From assembly GCF_036373705.1 (NCBI RefSeq), contig NC_089863.1, forward strand, positions 24,114,917-24,178,916: a DNA stretch of 64,000 nt. The letters run 5' to 3'. The position numbers and the translations under genes were made by a program. The number at the start of each line of letters is the position of its first letter. Within the stretch, counting starts at the first letter, position 1. Below the pieces are notes generated by a model. The model saw only the letters and a list, made by a program, of their open reading frames with translations, was not told the origin of the DNA and did no database searches. This DNA is from Amia ocellicauda (lineage: Eukaryota; Chordata; Actinopteri; Amiiformes; Amiidae). Below, one piece after another: positions 13,226 through 26,900 of the stretch.

Positions 13226-15983
13226 CCCCACAGACACACATTTGTCCCCCCTCTCCTCCTCCATCCCTCCCTCCTCCTCTCTTGTCATTCACCAAAGTCA
13301 CCCCAGGTTGCGGAACTCGTTCGGATTCCTATCGCGATACAACCTTAACCACCGCATCGCGCACACACACCGTCCCCTACACACGCACACAGCCGCGGCA
13401 ATCGCGACATGTACAGTCGTCGCCCTGTCGCCCCCCGCACCGCTCGGCCCGTATACAGCGCTTGCACGTCCGCCGGCTTACCTTGACCGGGATTCTGCGC
13501 GCCATGTTACTGAGGCGCTGGCCGCGGCCCCCCGGGCACAGTCGCTGTGATCACGAAGAGGCGCAGGACGCCACTGTGTGCGTACGCATGCAGGCATGTA
13601 TTTTTGTATGTGTGTGTGTTAAGATGAAGGGAGGAGAGGAAGGAGGGAGGTGTAGGGGAGGAGAGATTAGCGAAGGAGGGGGGGTGGGGGCGGTCGGTTG
13701 TGTGCACGTTCATTAGAAGTCGGCGTTGAACTGCGCCGGTGCGTGTGCCAGTCCGTCTGTCTGTCTGTCTGTCTGCGTGTAGTTGTGTTGCGTGTTGTGG
13801 AGCGGTCTCCGTTATAATGCATAATGACACGCATATACCCACCCCACACACACACCACCACCACCACCACCACCAAAGGACTCAGTGCCCAGTCCCTCTC
13901 CCTCCATCTCCCCTCTTCCATTCCTCTCCTGCACGTCTCAGCATCTCTCTCTCTCTCTCTCTCTCTGTATGTAGGTTAGTGCAGTCGGCTGGCCGGTGTG
14001 ACCCGGCGCTGTAGAGCTTCTTTCTCTTTTTTTCCTTCTTCACTGCGCTGCAAAAAGCTGCTCGTGCCACTACCGGCAGCCACCCGTTGCCATAGCAACT
14101 GGCACCCGCGCATCCCTCCATCCATCCATCCATCCGCCTCTCTCTCTCTCTCTCTCTGGGTCTCTGTCTCTCTATGTCTCTCTCTCTCTCTCTTTCTGTC
14201 TTGTCTCAGTCCCCCCCCCCTCTCAGCCTGACACTGTATCTCCTTCCATCTGTTTCTCTCTCCCTCTTTATCTCTCTCTCTCTCATTAATTTTTCATAGA
14301 CTCCACACCTGCCTCTTACAGACCCTCTGTGAACAACTACACTAGATATTACACAGTGATATTATTATCAATATTTACACTACATACAGTAATATTTAAT
14401 TACACTACAATAATATTATCTATATTTACAATGCATACAGTAATATTATCAATATACTACAGTGATGTTATTACTACAAACACTAAAACTATTGTAGCAA
14501 TAACTATACAGTGTACAGCAGGAGTATCAATTGCTACACTTCAGACACTATCAAATTATAATTGGCTATATATAGACGTGCTATTGACACACGGCAATAT
14601 TATCAATATCTGCACTTCGGGCACTGCGATTACTATCGCATGACAAACACTACTGAAATGATCAATAACTCGGCTATTGACTTTGTAATATTATCAACAA
14701 CGACACATGCCGGCATTAGCTATTGACACCCTGCGATATTAATAACTGCACCACAGACCTGCTGTTAATGCATCACATGAGCTGTAAACAAAGAGTGTAA
14801 ACTGGGGGAAGCCTGCCCGTCTGGCCCAAACACCAGAGACAGAGCAAAGGAAAGACAGACAGAAAGACAGGAGAGATGGTAATGAAAGGATATACAGAAA
14901 GGAAGAACGAAGGAAAGAAATAAGGAAATTAATCCATGAAGCTCAAGTCATTAATGAGCCGAAGACCAGAAAATAAAACCAGAAAAGAGGGGTAGAAGAG
15001 AGAGAGAGAGCGAGAAAGAGAGAGTGAAAGATTGGAGAGGTGACAGGATCACTTTTCACTCTGCTCCCCCTTTCAGGATCTTAGTTATAATTACTGTGCG
15101 GGTCGCTGAGACGGGCTGTTAATTAAACAGACTCATATACCCTGGGGCTACACTACAGCCCAGTAGAGACACAGTCAATACAGTTTTAGACAGTATATCA
15201 GAGCCTTTTCAGAGAGACAGAAAGTTAAACAAACACTTTCACACAGACTAACAGACAGACACACAGAAGGACAGACAAGACACCCAGATAGATACTGTGA
15301 CAGACACACAGAATGGACACAGACAGACAGATACCATGACAGACACACAGACGGACACAGACAGACAGACAGACAAGACACCCAGATAGATACTGTGACA
15401 GACACACAGAATGGACACAGACAGACAGATACCATGACAGACACAGACAGACAGACAGACAGACAAGACACCCAGATAGATACTGTGACAGACACACAGA
15501 ATGGACACAGACAGACAGATACCATGACAGACACTGTGACAGACACACAGACTCAGACACATAGACACACCCTGAAGACAGACAGGCCCCCAGACATGCA
15601 CACGAACAGACACAGACACACGCAGATAGATACACAAATCTCACTCTGTCTCTCTTTCTCTCTGTGTCTGTCTGTCCGTCTGTCTATGTGTTGTTCTCTC
15701 GGCCCTCTACCCTCCTCGTCTCTCAGCCCCGCACAGCCCGCAACGACACAACACCACCGCGGCCTGGCGATACAGAACAGCCACCGAGAGGAGCGATGCA
15801 TACCTATACCTATAGCCTTTATACATACATATACAGCTATATACAGGTCAACGCACAAATACACCTATACTAGAAAATACATGCACAACAGTATAATAAT
15901 CATAATCATAATGATATACTCACACTTATTCGAACCAGCGCGTCCATAATCGATGTAAACGTTTGGAAATCTGACTCGGCCAT
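161..15983 (-). CDS. trim46: TRIM46, N-terminal half (8 exons; gene continues off the left edge)
   Basis: TRIM46 is a class I TRIM (RBCC-COS-FN3-SPRY) protein. In mammals it bundles parallel microtubules at the axon initial segment and sets neuronal polarity. Exons on the minus strand, 5' to 3': 15924-15983, 11793-12048, 11502-11652, 5277-5475, 5013-5159, 3807-3902, 3403-3656, 161-282. All have AG acceptors and GT donors, and the phases join without a stop to give about 428 residues. The split RING has CPVC at 32-35, the C-x-H-x2-C-x2-C block at 47-55 and CPSC at 127-130. B-box 1 starts near C170 and B-box 2 at C226. A coiled coil spans about 270-375, followed by the start of the COS box (CQLDV-like [12 protein letters not shown]). 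The start [20 protein letters not shown] closely matches the known TRIM46 N-terminus, which separates it from TRIM9, TRIM67 and TRIM36. FN3 and B30.2 are not in the window. Neighbour KRTCAP2 supports the assignment. Confidence 0.95.
2147..2183. repeat. Perfect short palindrome (hairpin)
   Basis: GTGTAATCATGCTA at 2147-2160 is answered by TAGCATGATTATACAC at 2168-2183, its reverse complement apart from one inserted base near the outer end, with a 7-base loop. It may be the remnant of a small MITE or a transcript hairpin in the TRIM46 intron. Confidence 0.7.
2671..2752. repeat. Three-copy tandem repeat, about 32 bp
   Basis: Three successive units contain TTGTCCTGACAGGGATA followed by TTGT or CTGT. 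It is a small direct repeat in TRIM46 intron 7 with no further role visible. Confidence 0.8.
3403..3656 (-). CDS. trim46: TRIM46 exon 7 (coiled coil, part 2)
   Basis: 254 bases, phase 0 in and phase 2 out. It starts [20 protein letters not shown] and ends with the class I signature [18 protein letters not shown] and RLTHNR. The donor is GTACAC, inside a long TG/CA-rich intron edge. Confidence 0.95.
3807..3902 (-). CDS. trim46: TRIM46 exon 6 (coiled coil, part 1)
   Basis: 96 bases, 32 residues, phase 0 at both ends: [20 protein letters not shown] and onward to ITQLE...QIE. It matches the TRIM46 start of the coiled coil (…YILGNQDTVQ). The flanks are CAG acceptor and GTGAGA donor. Confidence 0.93.
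3903..5012 (-). other. TRIM46 intron 5 (between exons 6 and 5)
   Basis: 1.1 kb of intron. The middle holds a complete-looking short inverted-repeat element (4463-4711). The rest is AT-rich unique sequence with no exon I can support. Confidence 0.7.
4463..4711. mobile_element. Tc1/mariner-type MITE
   Basis: The left end CAGACGGGTGACAAATTAAA at 4463-4482 is the reverse complement, with one mismatch, of the right end TTTAATTTGTCACCCATCTG at 4692-4711. The element is flanked by TA on both sides, the target duplication expected of Tc1/mariner elements. At 249 bp with no reading frame it must be non-autonomous. The family name is inferred from the ends and TA, not from a database match. Confidence 0.85.
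5013..5159 (-). CDS. trim46: TRIM46 exon 5 (B-box 2)
   Basis: 147 bases, phase 0 at both ends, 49 residues. The B-box 2 ligands are visible in [19 protein letters not shown] and the final H-x2-H of RAHTGHK. It ends AYQALK before donor GTGGGT. Confidence 0.94.
5277..5475 (-). CDS. trim46: TRIM46 exon 4 (B-box 1)
   Basis: 199 bases, phase 2 in and phase 0 out. It encodes [17 protein letters not shown]..., the Cys-rich B-box 1 with [19 protein letters not shown], and the HPWGT..AQHEH segment typical of the TRIM9/67/46 group. Confidence 0.95.
5518..11480. repeat. 6-kb minisatellite filling TRIM46 intron 3
   Basis: The array is built from a 15-base core, ACCACACTGTCACTG, alternating with variable runs of the pentamers TACTG, CACTG, TATTG and TGCTG. 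Longer blocks recur: a marker variant CTACACTACCACTTTACTG starts at about 6778, 8221 and 9767, so a higher-order unit of about 1.44-1.55 kb has been duplicated. Because the words rarely make a stop codon, several plus-strand frames stay open for hundreds to over 1,800 codons and read as a His/Cys/Thr/Val/Leu-rich polypeptide. I treat these as artefacts. Confidence 0.95.
11502..11652 (-). CDS. trim46: TRIM46 exon 3 (end of the RING)
   Basis: 151 bases, phase 1 in and phase 2 out. It encodes [11 protein letters not shown], the last RING cysteine pair (FPCPSC), and VELGERGL...[10 protein letters not shown]. Its donor lies only about 20 bases from the large intron-3 minisatellite. Confidence 0.95.
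11695..11775. repeat. (CAGT)n tetranucleotide repeat
   Basis: Repeated CAGT with occasional CAAT and GTGT changes, in the short TRIM46 intron 2 (11653-11792). Confidence 0.9.
11793..12048 (-). CDS. trim46: TRIM46 exon 2 (first part of the RING)
   Basis: 256 bases, phase 0 in and phase 1 out. It carries [19 protein letters not shown] and then a Ser/Pro-rich linker with [12 protein letters not shown], as in TRIM46. The first RING zinc ligands are here and the last pair is in exon 3. Confidence 0.95.
12097..12222. repeat. (CTGA)n repeat
   Basis: Imperfect CTGA tetranucleotides broken by CACA, next to TRIM46 exon 2. It is the same motif as the array at 63555-63755. Confidence 0.9.
12541..12577. 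repeat. (TAA)n microsatellite
   Basis: Uninterrupted TAA trinucleotides in TRIM46 intron 1. Confidence 0.95.
12931..13058. repeat. (TG)n followed by (TAA)n microsatellites
   Basis: A TG run at about 12931-12965 and a long TAA run at about 12997-13058 in TRIM46 intron 1. Confidence 0.95.
13177..13223. repeat. (CT)n microsatellite
   Basis: An uninterrupted CT run of roughly 45 bases in TRIM46 intron 1. Confidence 0.95.
13482..13505 (-). CDS. Possible alternative first coding exon of TRIM46
   Basis: On the minus strand, ATG (complement of 13503-13505) opens eight codons, MARRIPVK, followed directly by a strong donor GTAAGC. The phase is 0, so splicing to TRIM46 exon 2 ([10 protein letters not shown]...) would be in frame. 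The surrounding 13.3-14.1 kb block is CpG-rich like a promoter. This is an inference: eight codons and a donor can occur by chance, and I know no homolog for the peptide. Confidence 0.35.
14086..14099. promoter_or_regulatory. RFX X-box-type palindrome
   Basis: GTTGCCATAGCAAC fits the RFX-family X-box (GTNRCC, spacer, RGYAAC) with both half-sites intact. It lies about 580 bp upstream, on the minus strand, of the possible alternative TRIM46 exon in the same CpG-rich block. Binding is inferred from the motif only. Confidence 0.6.
15240..15635. repeat. CAGACA-rich array with a roughly 90-100-bp higher-order unit
   Basis: ACAGACAG words are organised into a longer unit. The phrase TAGATACTGTGACAGACACA followed by CAGAATGGACAC occurs at about 15287, 15387 and 15478. 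It lies in TRIM46 intron 1 close to exon 1. Confidence 0.85.
15924..15983 (-). CDS. trim46: TRIM46 coding exon 1 (start codon)
   Basis: Sixty bases encode 20 residues from ATG (complement of 15981-15983) to ...LVRIS, then donor GTGAGT. The phase is 0, so it joins exon 2, which starts [13 protein letters not shown]. The peptide [14 protein letters not shown] is nearly identical to the mammalian TRIM46 N-terminus, and this fixed the start. Confidence 0.93.
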
Positions 15984-16156
15984 GTCCGTGCGGGGGTTTC
16001 TCTTCTGATGTGTTATTTGCGGTGCGTTAACCGTGTTGTGCTGTATTATTGCTGTATTGCAACACAGATACAATTCAACAATTTGGCAAATGCGATTCCC
16101 CTCGTCGTTCGTGTCAGAAAGAGGATCCTTGCATACTGGTACATGGAATAATAATA

Positions 16157-16210
<54 letters not shown>

Positions 16211-17081
16211 ACAATAATAATAGTAATATCTACAGTAGCCAATATGCTTCCAAGTGGACCAAACTGACCATCAGTCGATGCAAAATGATATAAAAATGAA
16301 GCCGATGATCTGTCACTCTGTATCCGTGTGTCTCCCGTTATAATCCCGGTATTGTGCAGTAAACCTTATTGCACCGGGGCGCTGCGATACTCGGGCCGGG
16401 CTGTGCAGAGCGATCCTGTATATTATACACAGCGCTCAATAACCTGAGGGAGGGAGGAGAGAGGGAGAGAGGGAGAGAGGGAGGAGGGGACATGCGCAGA
16501 GACCCCTGCAGAGCAAAGATACATCTGAGAGAGGCATACCTGAACCCCCCCCCATCACCACCACACCTTGTCTCTGTGTGTTGCTGCTCTGTTATCATCA
16601 TCATCATCATTATGAATAATATGAATCATAACGAATTCAATATTAATACAAATAAGAATGTCATATTAAAATGATGATGTATAGTAAGTAGAATTGAGTC
16701 TCTGCAGTAGCTGCATGCGACAGTAGTTTTGTGGTTTGCATTGTGTTTGGTGGTGTACAGGTTAGTATCAGAAGATGAATGCATGAATGAATGGGAAGAT
16801 GGAGATCACAGAATCGGACAAACAGAAAAAGAAAGAGAAGGGGAGACGGCGACCAAGTGTGCGGCCTCCGCCGCGGCTGCAGGGGGCGCCGCGGCACCGA
16901 CAGCGACCCGGACGTGACGTGCAGGGACGCGCTGCCTCTGCCCCGCTCACTTCCGCCCCGCTGCAGCCTGGCGACGTCAGCCCCTGCGCTGCTCAGTGTC
17001 TCCGTGTCGCGTTGAAGTGGGAGCCGCGGTTTGGGAGAAAATCACCCTGAAGACCCAAACCAAGAGACGCCTCGACCTGCG
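15984..17081. promoter_or_regulatory. Divergent TRIM46 / KRTCAP2 promoter region
   Basis: About 1.1 kb separates the two start codons, which point away from each other. The TRIM46 side has the exon 1 leader and a (TTA)n run. The KRTCAP2 side, 16850-17081, is strongly CpG-rich with a TGACGT half-site at 16915-16920, an ETS-type CACTTCCG at 16948-16955 and a CRE-like GACGTCA at 16973-16979. No TATA box is evident. Whether one promoter drives both genes cannot be told. Confidence 0.65.
16149..16210. repeat. (TTA)n microsatellite
   Basis: A near-perfect TTA run of about 60 bases between the divergent start sites of TRIM46 and KRTCAP2. Confidence 0.95.
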
Positions 17082-19100
<2,019 letters not shown>

Positions 19101-19319
19101 GGAAGATCAATCAAAGGGGAACCTCCCACTAAGGCTGGCCAATCACGGCACGCGCAGAGCAGGCAGAGCCACCGCCGCCGGCCAATCAAATCGCGGGGCC
19201 GCGTTCCGTAACCCACATTCCACATTCCACAGTTCTGATTCTGTGATTGGACAGCACAGAGACTGGGCTAATGTTTAGGCCAGGCATTTTTTTATAATTG
19301 AAATGCAAAAGTATAAAAA

Positions 19320-19333
19320 AATAAAGAAATAAA
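19320..19333 (+). terminator. KRTCAP2 polyadenylation signals
   Basis: Two overlapping AATAAA hexamers at 19320-19325 and 19328-19333 lie about 220 bases past the KRTCAP2 stop in an A-rich stretch. They are the best candidates for its 3' end. Confidence 0.65.
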
Positions 19334-19509
19334 GAAAACAAAACAAAAAACTAGTTTGTGTGTTTATTTTTTAATGAATATGCATTTTTAATCCCTACTT
19401 TTGTTATAACTTCTGTTATTACTAAACTACAACTAAGCATTAACTGAAAGTGCTGAGACTGCAGTTGTGACATTGCACCACAAGATGGTGCCACAGTACA
19501 CTGATAGAA

Positions 19510-19922
19510 ATTGCCAGCCCTGGTCCTGCAGAGACACAGTCCAGTCCAGCAGCGTCTCAGCCCTGGTCCTACAGAGACACAGTCCAGTCCAGCAGGGTCT
19601 CAGCCCTGGTCCTACAGAGACACAGTCCAGTCCAGCAGGGTCTCAGCCCTGGTCCTACAGAGACACAGTCCAGTCCAGCAGGGTCTCAGCCCTGGTCCTG
19701 CAGAGACACAGTCCAGTCCAGCAGGGTCTCAGCCCTGGTCCTGCAGAGACACAGTCCAGTCCAGTCCAGCAGGGTCTCAGCCCTGGTCCTGCAGAGACAC
19801 AGTCCAGTCCAGCAGGGTCTCAGCCCTGGTCCTACAGAGACACAGTCCAGTCCAGCAGGGTCTCAGCCCTGGTCCTACAGAGACACAGTCCAGTCCAGCA
19901 GGGTCTCGGCTCTGGTCCAGTG
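19510..19922. repeat. 43-bp minisatellite
   Basis: About nine copies of a 43-bp unit: CCTGGTCCTACAGAGACACA, then GTCCAGTCCAGCAGGGTCTC and AGC. Copies alternate CTACAG and CTGCAG, and one has an extra CCAGT. Related copies occur at about 40130-40190 and 50868-50995, so it is a dispersed family. Confidence 0.95.
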
Positions 19923-20560
19923 CAGTATTGGCAACTGCTGTCTTGTGTGTGTGTGTGGGGGGGATGTTGAGATGACTTTAGGTCAAACCCCAGGTTCTAT
20001 TTTTGGGCTGTTTTGGTCTGTCCAGCCCTCAGTTGACCACACACCTCCCTCTGGCCTCTCGACCTCAACTCTCTCCCTCTGACACCTGCTAACCCTTGAC
20101 CCCACCGGTGACAGTCAGAGGTCATGTGCTGAGTTGCTATCTGGTGGGGTCGAAGTTCACAGCTTGTGAGAGTTTTCTGTGTGGGCGGGGCAGTTGTTTT
20201 TCTCAGATGGAATTTGTTATCCTACCCCCCCCCCCAACACACACTCTCTCTCTCAGTTCTTAACTTGTGTTGTGCCAAAATAGCAATTCTGTGTGTGTGC
20301 ATTTGTGTGTGTGTGTAGCCATATTGCTGTTGCTACTACTGGCTCTCCTACTACTAGAATTTCTGCTCACTTCACTGTTGCTGCTGTGAAGGACAAACGC
20401 AGGGGTGTTGCAGGGCAGCCCAATCTATTGATCTGTATTTCATTAATTTGATTTCAAAATCTAATAAAAACTGTGTGTGTGTGTGTGAAGATACACACTC
20501 AGCACATTCCTCCAGGTCCCATTTTAAAAGGAACAGATGGGGGTCACAGCCCTTAATATG

Positions 20561-20604
<44 letters not shown>

Positions 20605-20930
20605 AGACCATGAAAGAGACACACAGTGTGTCTCAGTGTGTATGAGTGAGTGTGAAGTGTGTGTGTGTGTGTGTGTCTCATTGTGTGCCTCAATATGTGT
20701 CTGTGTGTTTGTCTCCCTGTGTGTGTGTGTGTACATTCACATACAGACGCACAGTGAGACACACACACACTGACTGGGCTAAATGTGTTTTGCAGGCCGT
20801 GTCTCAATTTAGAGCCGCAGCTGGTTGTTTTAACCGCCTGTGCTGAGGAAATGGGGAGGGCGGAGAGGGGGTGGGGGGGAGTCTGGGGTCACATTCTGGC
20901 AGAGGAAAAGATTATACACCCCACTCTCAC
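19923..20930. other. Intergenic DNA between KRTCAP2 and the 8-kb array
   Basis: Non-coding, mixed sequence with short TG runs and an (TA)n microsatellite at about 20562-20600. No gene is visible. Confidence 0.6.
20562..20600. repeat. (TA)n microsatellite
   Basis: An uninterrupted TA run of about 38 bases. Confidence 0.95.
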
Positions 20931-23900
20931 AAACACTGAGAGACACACACACACTGAGACTCACACTCTCACAAACACACACTGACACAAAAACTGAGAC
21001 ACACACACTCTAATACTAACACTGAAATACTCAGACAAACACCCTGATACAATCACTGGCAAACTCACACACACTGACACAAATACTGAGACACTGACAC
21101 TGACACACACACTGCTAAACACACTGTGACACTGACACACACACACTGCTAAACACACTGTGACACTGACACACACACTGCTAAACACACTGTGACACTG
21201 ACACACACACACTGCTAAACACACTGTGACACTGACACACACACTGCTAAACACACTGTGACACTGACACACACACTGCTAAACACACTGTCACACTGAC
21301 ACACACACTGCTAAACACACTGTGACACTGACACACACTGCTAAACACACTGTGACACTGACACACACACACACTGCTAAACACACTGTGACACTGACAC
21401 ACACACTGCTAAACACACTGTGACACTGACACACACACTGCTAAACACACTGTCACACTGACACACACACTGCTAAACACACTGTGACACTGACACACAC
21501 ACTGCTAAACACACTGTCACACTGACACACACACTGCTAAACACACTGTCACACTGACACACACACTGCTAAACACACTGTGACACTGACACACACACTG
21601 CTAAACACACTGTGACACTGACACACACACACACTGCTAAACACACTGTGACACTGACACACACACACACTGCTAAACACACTGTGACACTGACACACAC
21701 ACTGCTAAACACACTGTGACACTGACACACACACTGCTAAACACACTGTGACACTGACACACACACACACTGCTAAACACACTGTGACACTGACACACAC
21801 ACACACTGCTAAACACACTGTGACACTGACACACACACACACTGCTAAACACACTGTGACACTGACACACACACTGCTAAACACACTGTGACACTGACAC
21901 ACACACTGCTAAACACACTGTGACACTGACACACACACACACTGCTAAACACACTGTGACACTGACACACACACACACTGCTAAACACACTGTGACACTG
22001 ACACACACACACACTGCTAAACACACTGTGACACTGACACACACACACTGACACAAATACTGAGACACTGACACTGACACACACACTGCTAAACACACTG
22101 TGACACTGACACACACACACTGCTAAACACACTGTGACACTGACACACACACACACTGCTAAACACACTGTGACACTGACACACACACTGCTAAACACAC
22201 TGTGACACTGACACACACACTGCTAAACACACTGTGACACTGACACACACACTGCTAAACACACTGTGACACTGACACACACACACACTGCTAAACACAC
22301 TGTGACACTGACACACACACACTGCTAAACACACTGTGACACTGACACACACACACACTGCTAAACACACTGTGACACTGACAAACACACTGCTAAACAC
22401 ACTGTGACACTGACACACACACTGCTAAATACACTGTGACACTGACACACACACACACTGCTAAACACACTGTGACACTGACACACACACACACTGCTAA
22501 ACACACTGTGACACTGACACACACTGCTAAACACACTGTGACACTGACACACACACACACTGCTAAACACACTGTGACACTGACACAAACACACACTGCT
22601 AAACACACTGTGACACTGACACACACACTGCTAAACACACTGTGACACTGACACACACACTGCTAAACACACTGTGACACTGACACACACACACACTGCT
22701 AAACACACTGTGACACTGACACACACACACTGCTAAACACACTGTGACACTGACACACACACACTGCTAAACACACTGTGACACTGACACACACACACAC
22801 TGCTAAACACACTGTGACACTGACAAACACACTGCTAAACACACTGTGACACTGACACACACACTGCTAAACACACTGTGACACTGACACACACACTGCT
22901 AAATACACTGTGACACTGACACACACACACTGCTAAACACACTGTGACACTGACACACACACACACTGCTAAACACACTGTGACACTGACACACACACAC
23001 TGCTAAACACACTGTGACACTGACACACACACACTGCTAAACACACTGTGACACTGACACACACACACACTGCTAAACACACTGTGACACTGACAAACAC
23101 ACTGCTAAACACACTGTGACACTGACACACACACTGCTAAACACACTGTGACACTGACACACACACTGCTAAATACACTGTGACACTGACACACACACAC
23201 ACTGCTAAACACACTGTGACACTGACATACACACACACTGCTAAACACACTGTGACACTGACACACACTGCTAAACACACTGTGACACTGACACACACAC
23301 ACACTGCTAAACACACTGTGACACTGACACACACACACACTGCTAAACACACTGTGACACTGACACACACACACTGACACAAATACTGAGACACTGACAC
23401 TGACACACACACTGCTAAACACACTGTGACACTGACACACACACACTGCTAAACACACTGTGACACTGACACACACACACACTGCTAAACACACTGTGAC
23501 ACTGACACACACACTGCTAAACACACTGTGACACTGACACACACACTGCTAAACACACTGTGACACTGACACACACACTGCTAAACACACTGTGACACTG
23601 ACACACACACACACTGCTAAACACACTGTGACACTGACACACACACACTGCTAAACACACTGTGACACTGACACACACACACACTGCTAAACACACTGTG
23701 ACACTGACAAACACACTGCTAAACACACTGTGACACTGACACACACACTGCTAAATACACTGTGACACTGACACACACACACACTGCTAAACACACTGTG
23801 ACACTGACACACACACACACTGCTAAACACACTGTGACACACACACACACTGCTAAACACACTGTGACACTGACACACACTGCTAAACACACTGTGACAC

Positions 23901-26900
23901 TGACACACACACACACTGCTAAACACACTGTGACACTGACACAAACACACACTGCTAAACACACTGTGACACTGACACACACACACACACTGCTAAACAC
24001 ACTGTGACACTGACACACACACACACTGCTAAACACACTGTGACACTGACACACACACTGCTAAACACACTGTGACACTGACACACACACACACTGCTAA
24101 ACACACTGTGACACTGACACAAACACACTGCTAAACACACTCTGACACTGACACACACACACACTGCTAAACACACTGTGACACTGACACACACACTGCT
24201 AAACACACTGTGACACTGACACAAACACTGCTAAACACACTGTGACACTGACACACACACTGCTAAACACTGTGACACTGACACACACACACACTGCTAA
24301 ACACACTGTGACACTGACACACACACACTGCTAAACACACTGTGACACTGACACACACACTGCTAAACACACTGTGACACTGACACACACACACACTGTG
24401 ACACTGACACACACACACTGCTAAACACACTGTGACACTGACACACACACACACTGCTAAACACACTGTGACACTGACACACACACTGCTAAACACACTG
24501 TGACACTGACACACACACACACTGTGACACTGACACACACACACTGCTAAACACACTGTGACACTGACACACACACACACTGCTAAACACACTGTGACAC
24601 TGACACACACACACACTGCTAAACACACTGTGACACTGACACACACACTGCTAAACACACTGTGACACTGACACACACACTGCTAAACACACTGTGACAC
24701 TGACACACACTGCTAAACACACTGTGACACTGACACACACACACACACTGCTAAACACACTGTGACACTGACACACACACACTGCTAAACACACTGTGAC
24801 ACTGACACACACACACACTGCTAAACACACTGTGACACTGACACACACACACACTGCTAAACACACTGTGACACTGACACACACACTGTGACACTGACAC
24901 ACACACACACTGCTAAACACACTGTGACACTGACACACACACACTGCTAAACACACTGTGACACTGACACACACACTGCTAAACACACTGTGACACTGAC
25001 ACACACACTGCTAAACACACTGTGACACTGACACACACACACACTGCTAAACACACTGTGACACTGACACACACACTGCTAAACACACTGTGACACTGAC
25101 ACACACACTGCTAAACACACTGTGACACTGACACACACACACACTGCTAAACACACTGTGACACTGACACACACACTGCTAAACACACTGTGACACTGAC
25201 ACACACACACTGCTAAACACACTGTGACACTGACACACACACACACTGTGACACTGACACACACACACACACTGCTAAACACACTGTGACACTGACACAC
25301 ACACACTGTGACACTGACACACACACACACTGTGACACTGACACACACACACACACTGCTAAACACACTGTGACACTGACACACACACACTGTGACACTG
25401 ACACACACACACTGTGACACTGACACACACACACACTGCTAAACACACTGTGACACTGACACACACACACACACTGCTAAACACACTGTGACACTGACAC
25501 ACACACACACTGTGACACTGACACACACACACTGTGACACTGACACACACACACACTGCTAAACACACTGTGACACTGACACACACACTGCTAAACACAC
25601 TGACACTGACACAAACACACTGCTAAACACACTGACACTGACACACACACACACTGCTAAACACACTGACACTGACACAAACACACACTGCTAAACACAC
25701 TGTGACACTGACACACACACACACTGCTAAACACACTGTGACACTGACACACACACTGCTAAACACACTGACACTGACACAAACACACTGCTAAACACAC
25801 TGTGACACTGACACACACACTGCTAAACACACTGTGACACTGACACACACACACACTGCTAAACACACTGACACTGACACAAACACACACTGCTAAACAC
25901 ACTGTGACACTGACACACACACACACTGCTAAACACACTGTGACACTGACACACACACTGCTAAACACACTGACACTGACACAAACACACTGCTAAACAC
26001 ACTGTGACACTGACACACACTGCTAAACACACTGTGACACTGACACACACACTGCTAAACACACTGTGACACTGACACACACACACACTGCTAAACACAC
26101 TGTGACACTGACACACACACTGCTAAACACACTGTGACACTGACACACACACACTGCTAAACACACTGTGACACTGACACACACACACACTGCTAAACAC
26201 ACTGTGACACTGACAAACACACTGCTAAACACACTGTGACACTGACACACACACTGCTAAACACACTGTGACACTGACACACACACTGCTAAATACACTG
26301 TGACACTGACACACACACACACTGCTAAACACACTGTGACACTGACACACACACACACTGCTAAACACACTGTGACACTGACACACACTGCTAAACACAC
26401 TGTGACACTGACACACACACACACTGCTAAACACACTGTGACACTGACACAAACACACACTGCTAAACACACTGTGACACTGACACACACACACACACTG
26501 CTAAACACACTGTGACACTGACACACACACACACTGCTAAACACACTGTGACACTGACACACACACTGCTAAACACACTGTGACACTGACACACACACAC
26601 ACTGCTAAACACACTGTGACACTGACACACACACACACTGCTAAACACACTGTGACACTGACACACACACTGCTAAACACACTGTGACACTGACACAAAC
26701 ACTGCTAAACACACTGTGACACTGACACACACACTGCTAAACACTGTGACACTGACACACACACACACTGCTAAACACACTGTGACACTGACACACACAC
26801 ACTGTGACACTGACACACACACACTGCTAAACACACTGTGACACTGACACACACACACACTGCTAAACACACTGTGACACTGACACACACACTGCTAAAC

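Larger units (their letters stand above)
12049..15923 (-). other. TRIM46 intron 1
   Basis: 3.9 kb. It contains CTGA, TAA, TG and CT microsatellites, a non-repetitive AT-rich block at about 12240-12480, a CpG-rich block at about 13300-14110 with a possible alternative first exon and an X-box, an AT-rich block at 14330-14770, and a degenerate CAGACA array at 15240-15630. Confidence 0.75.
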
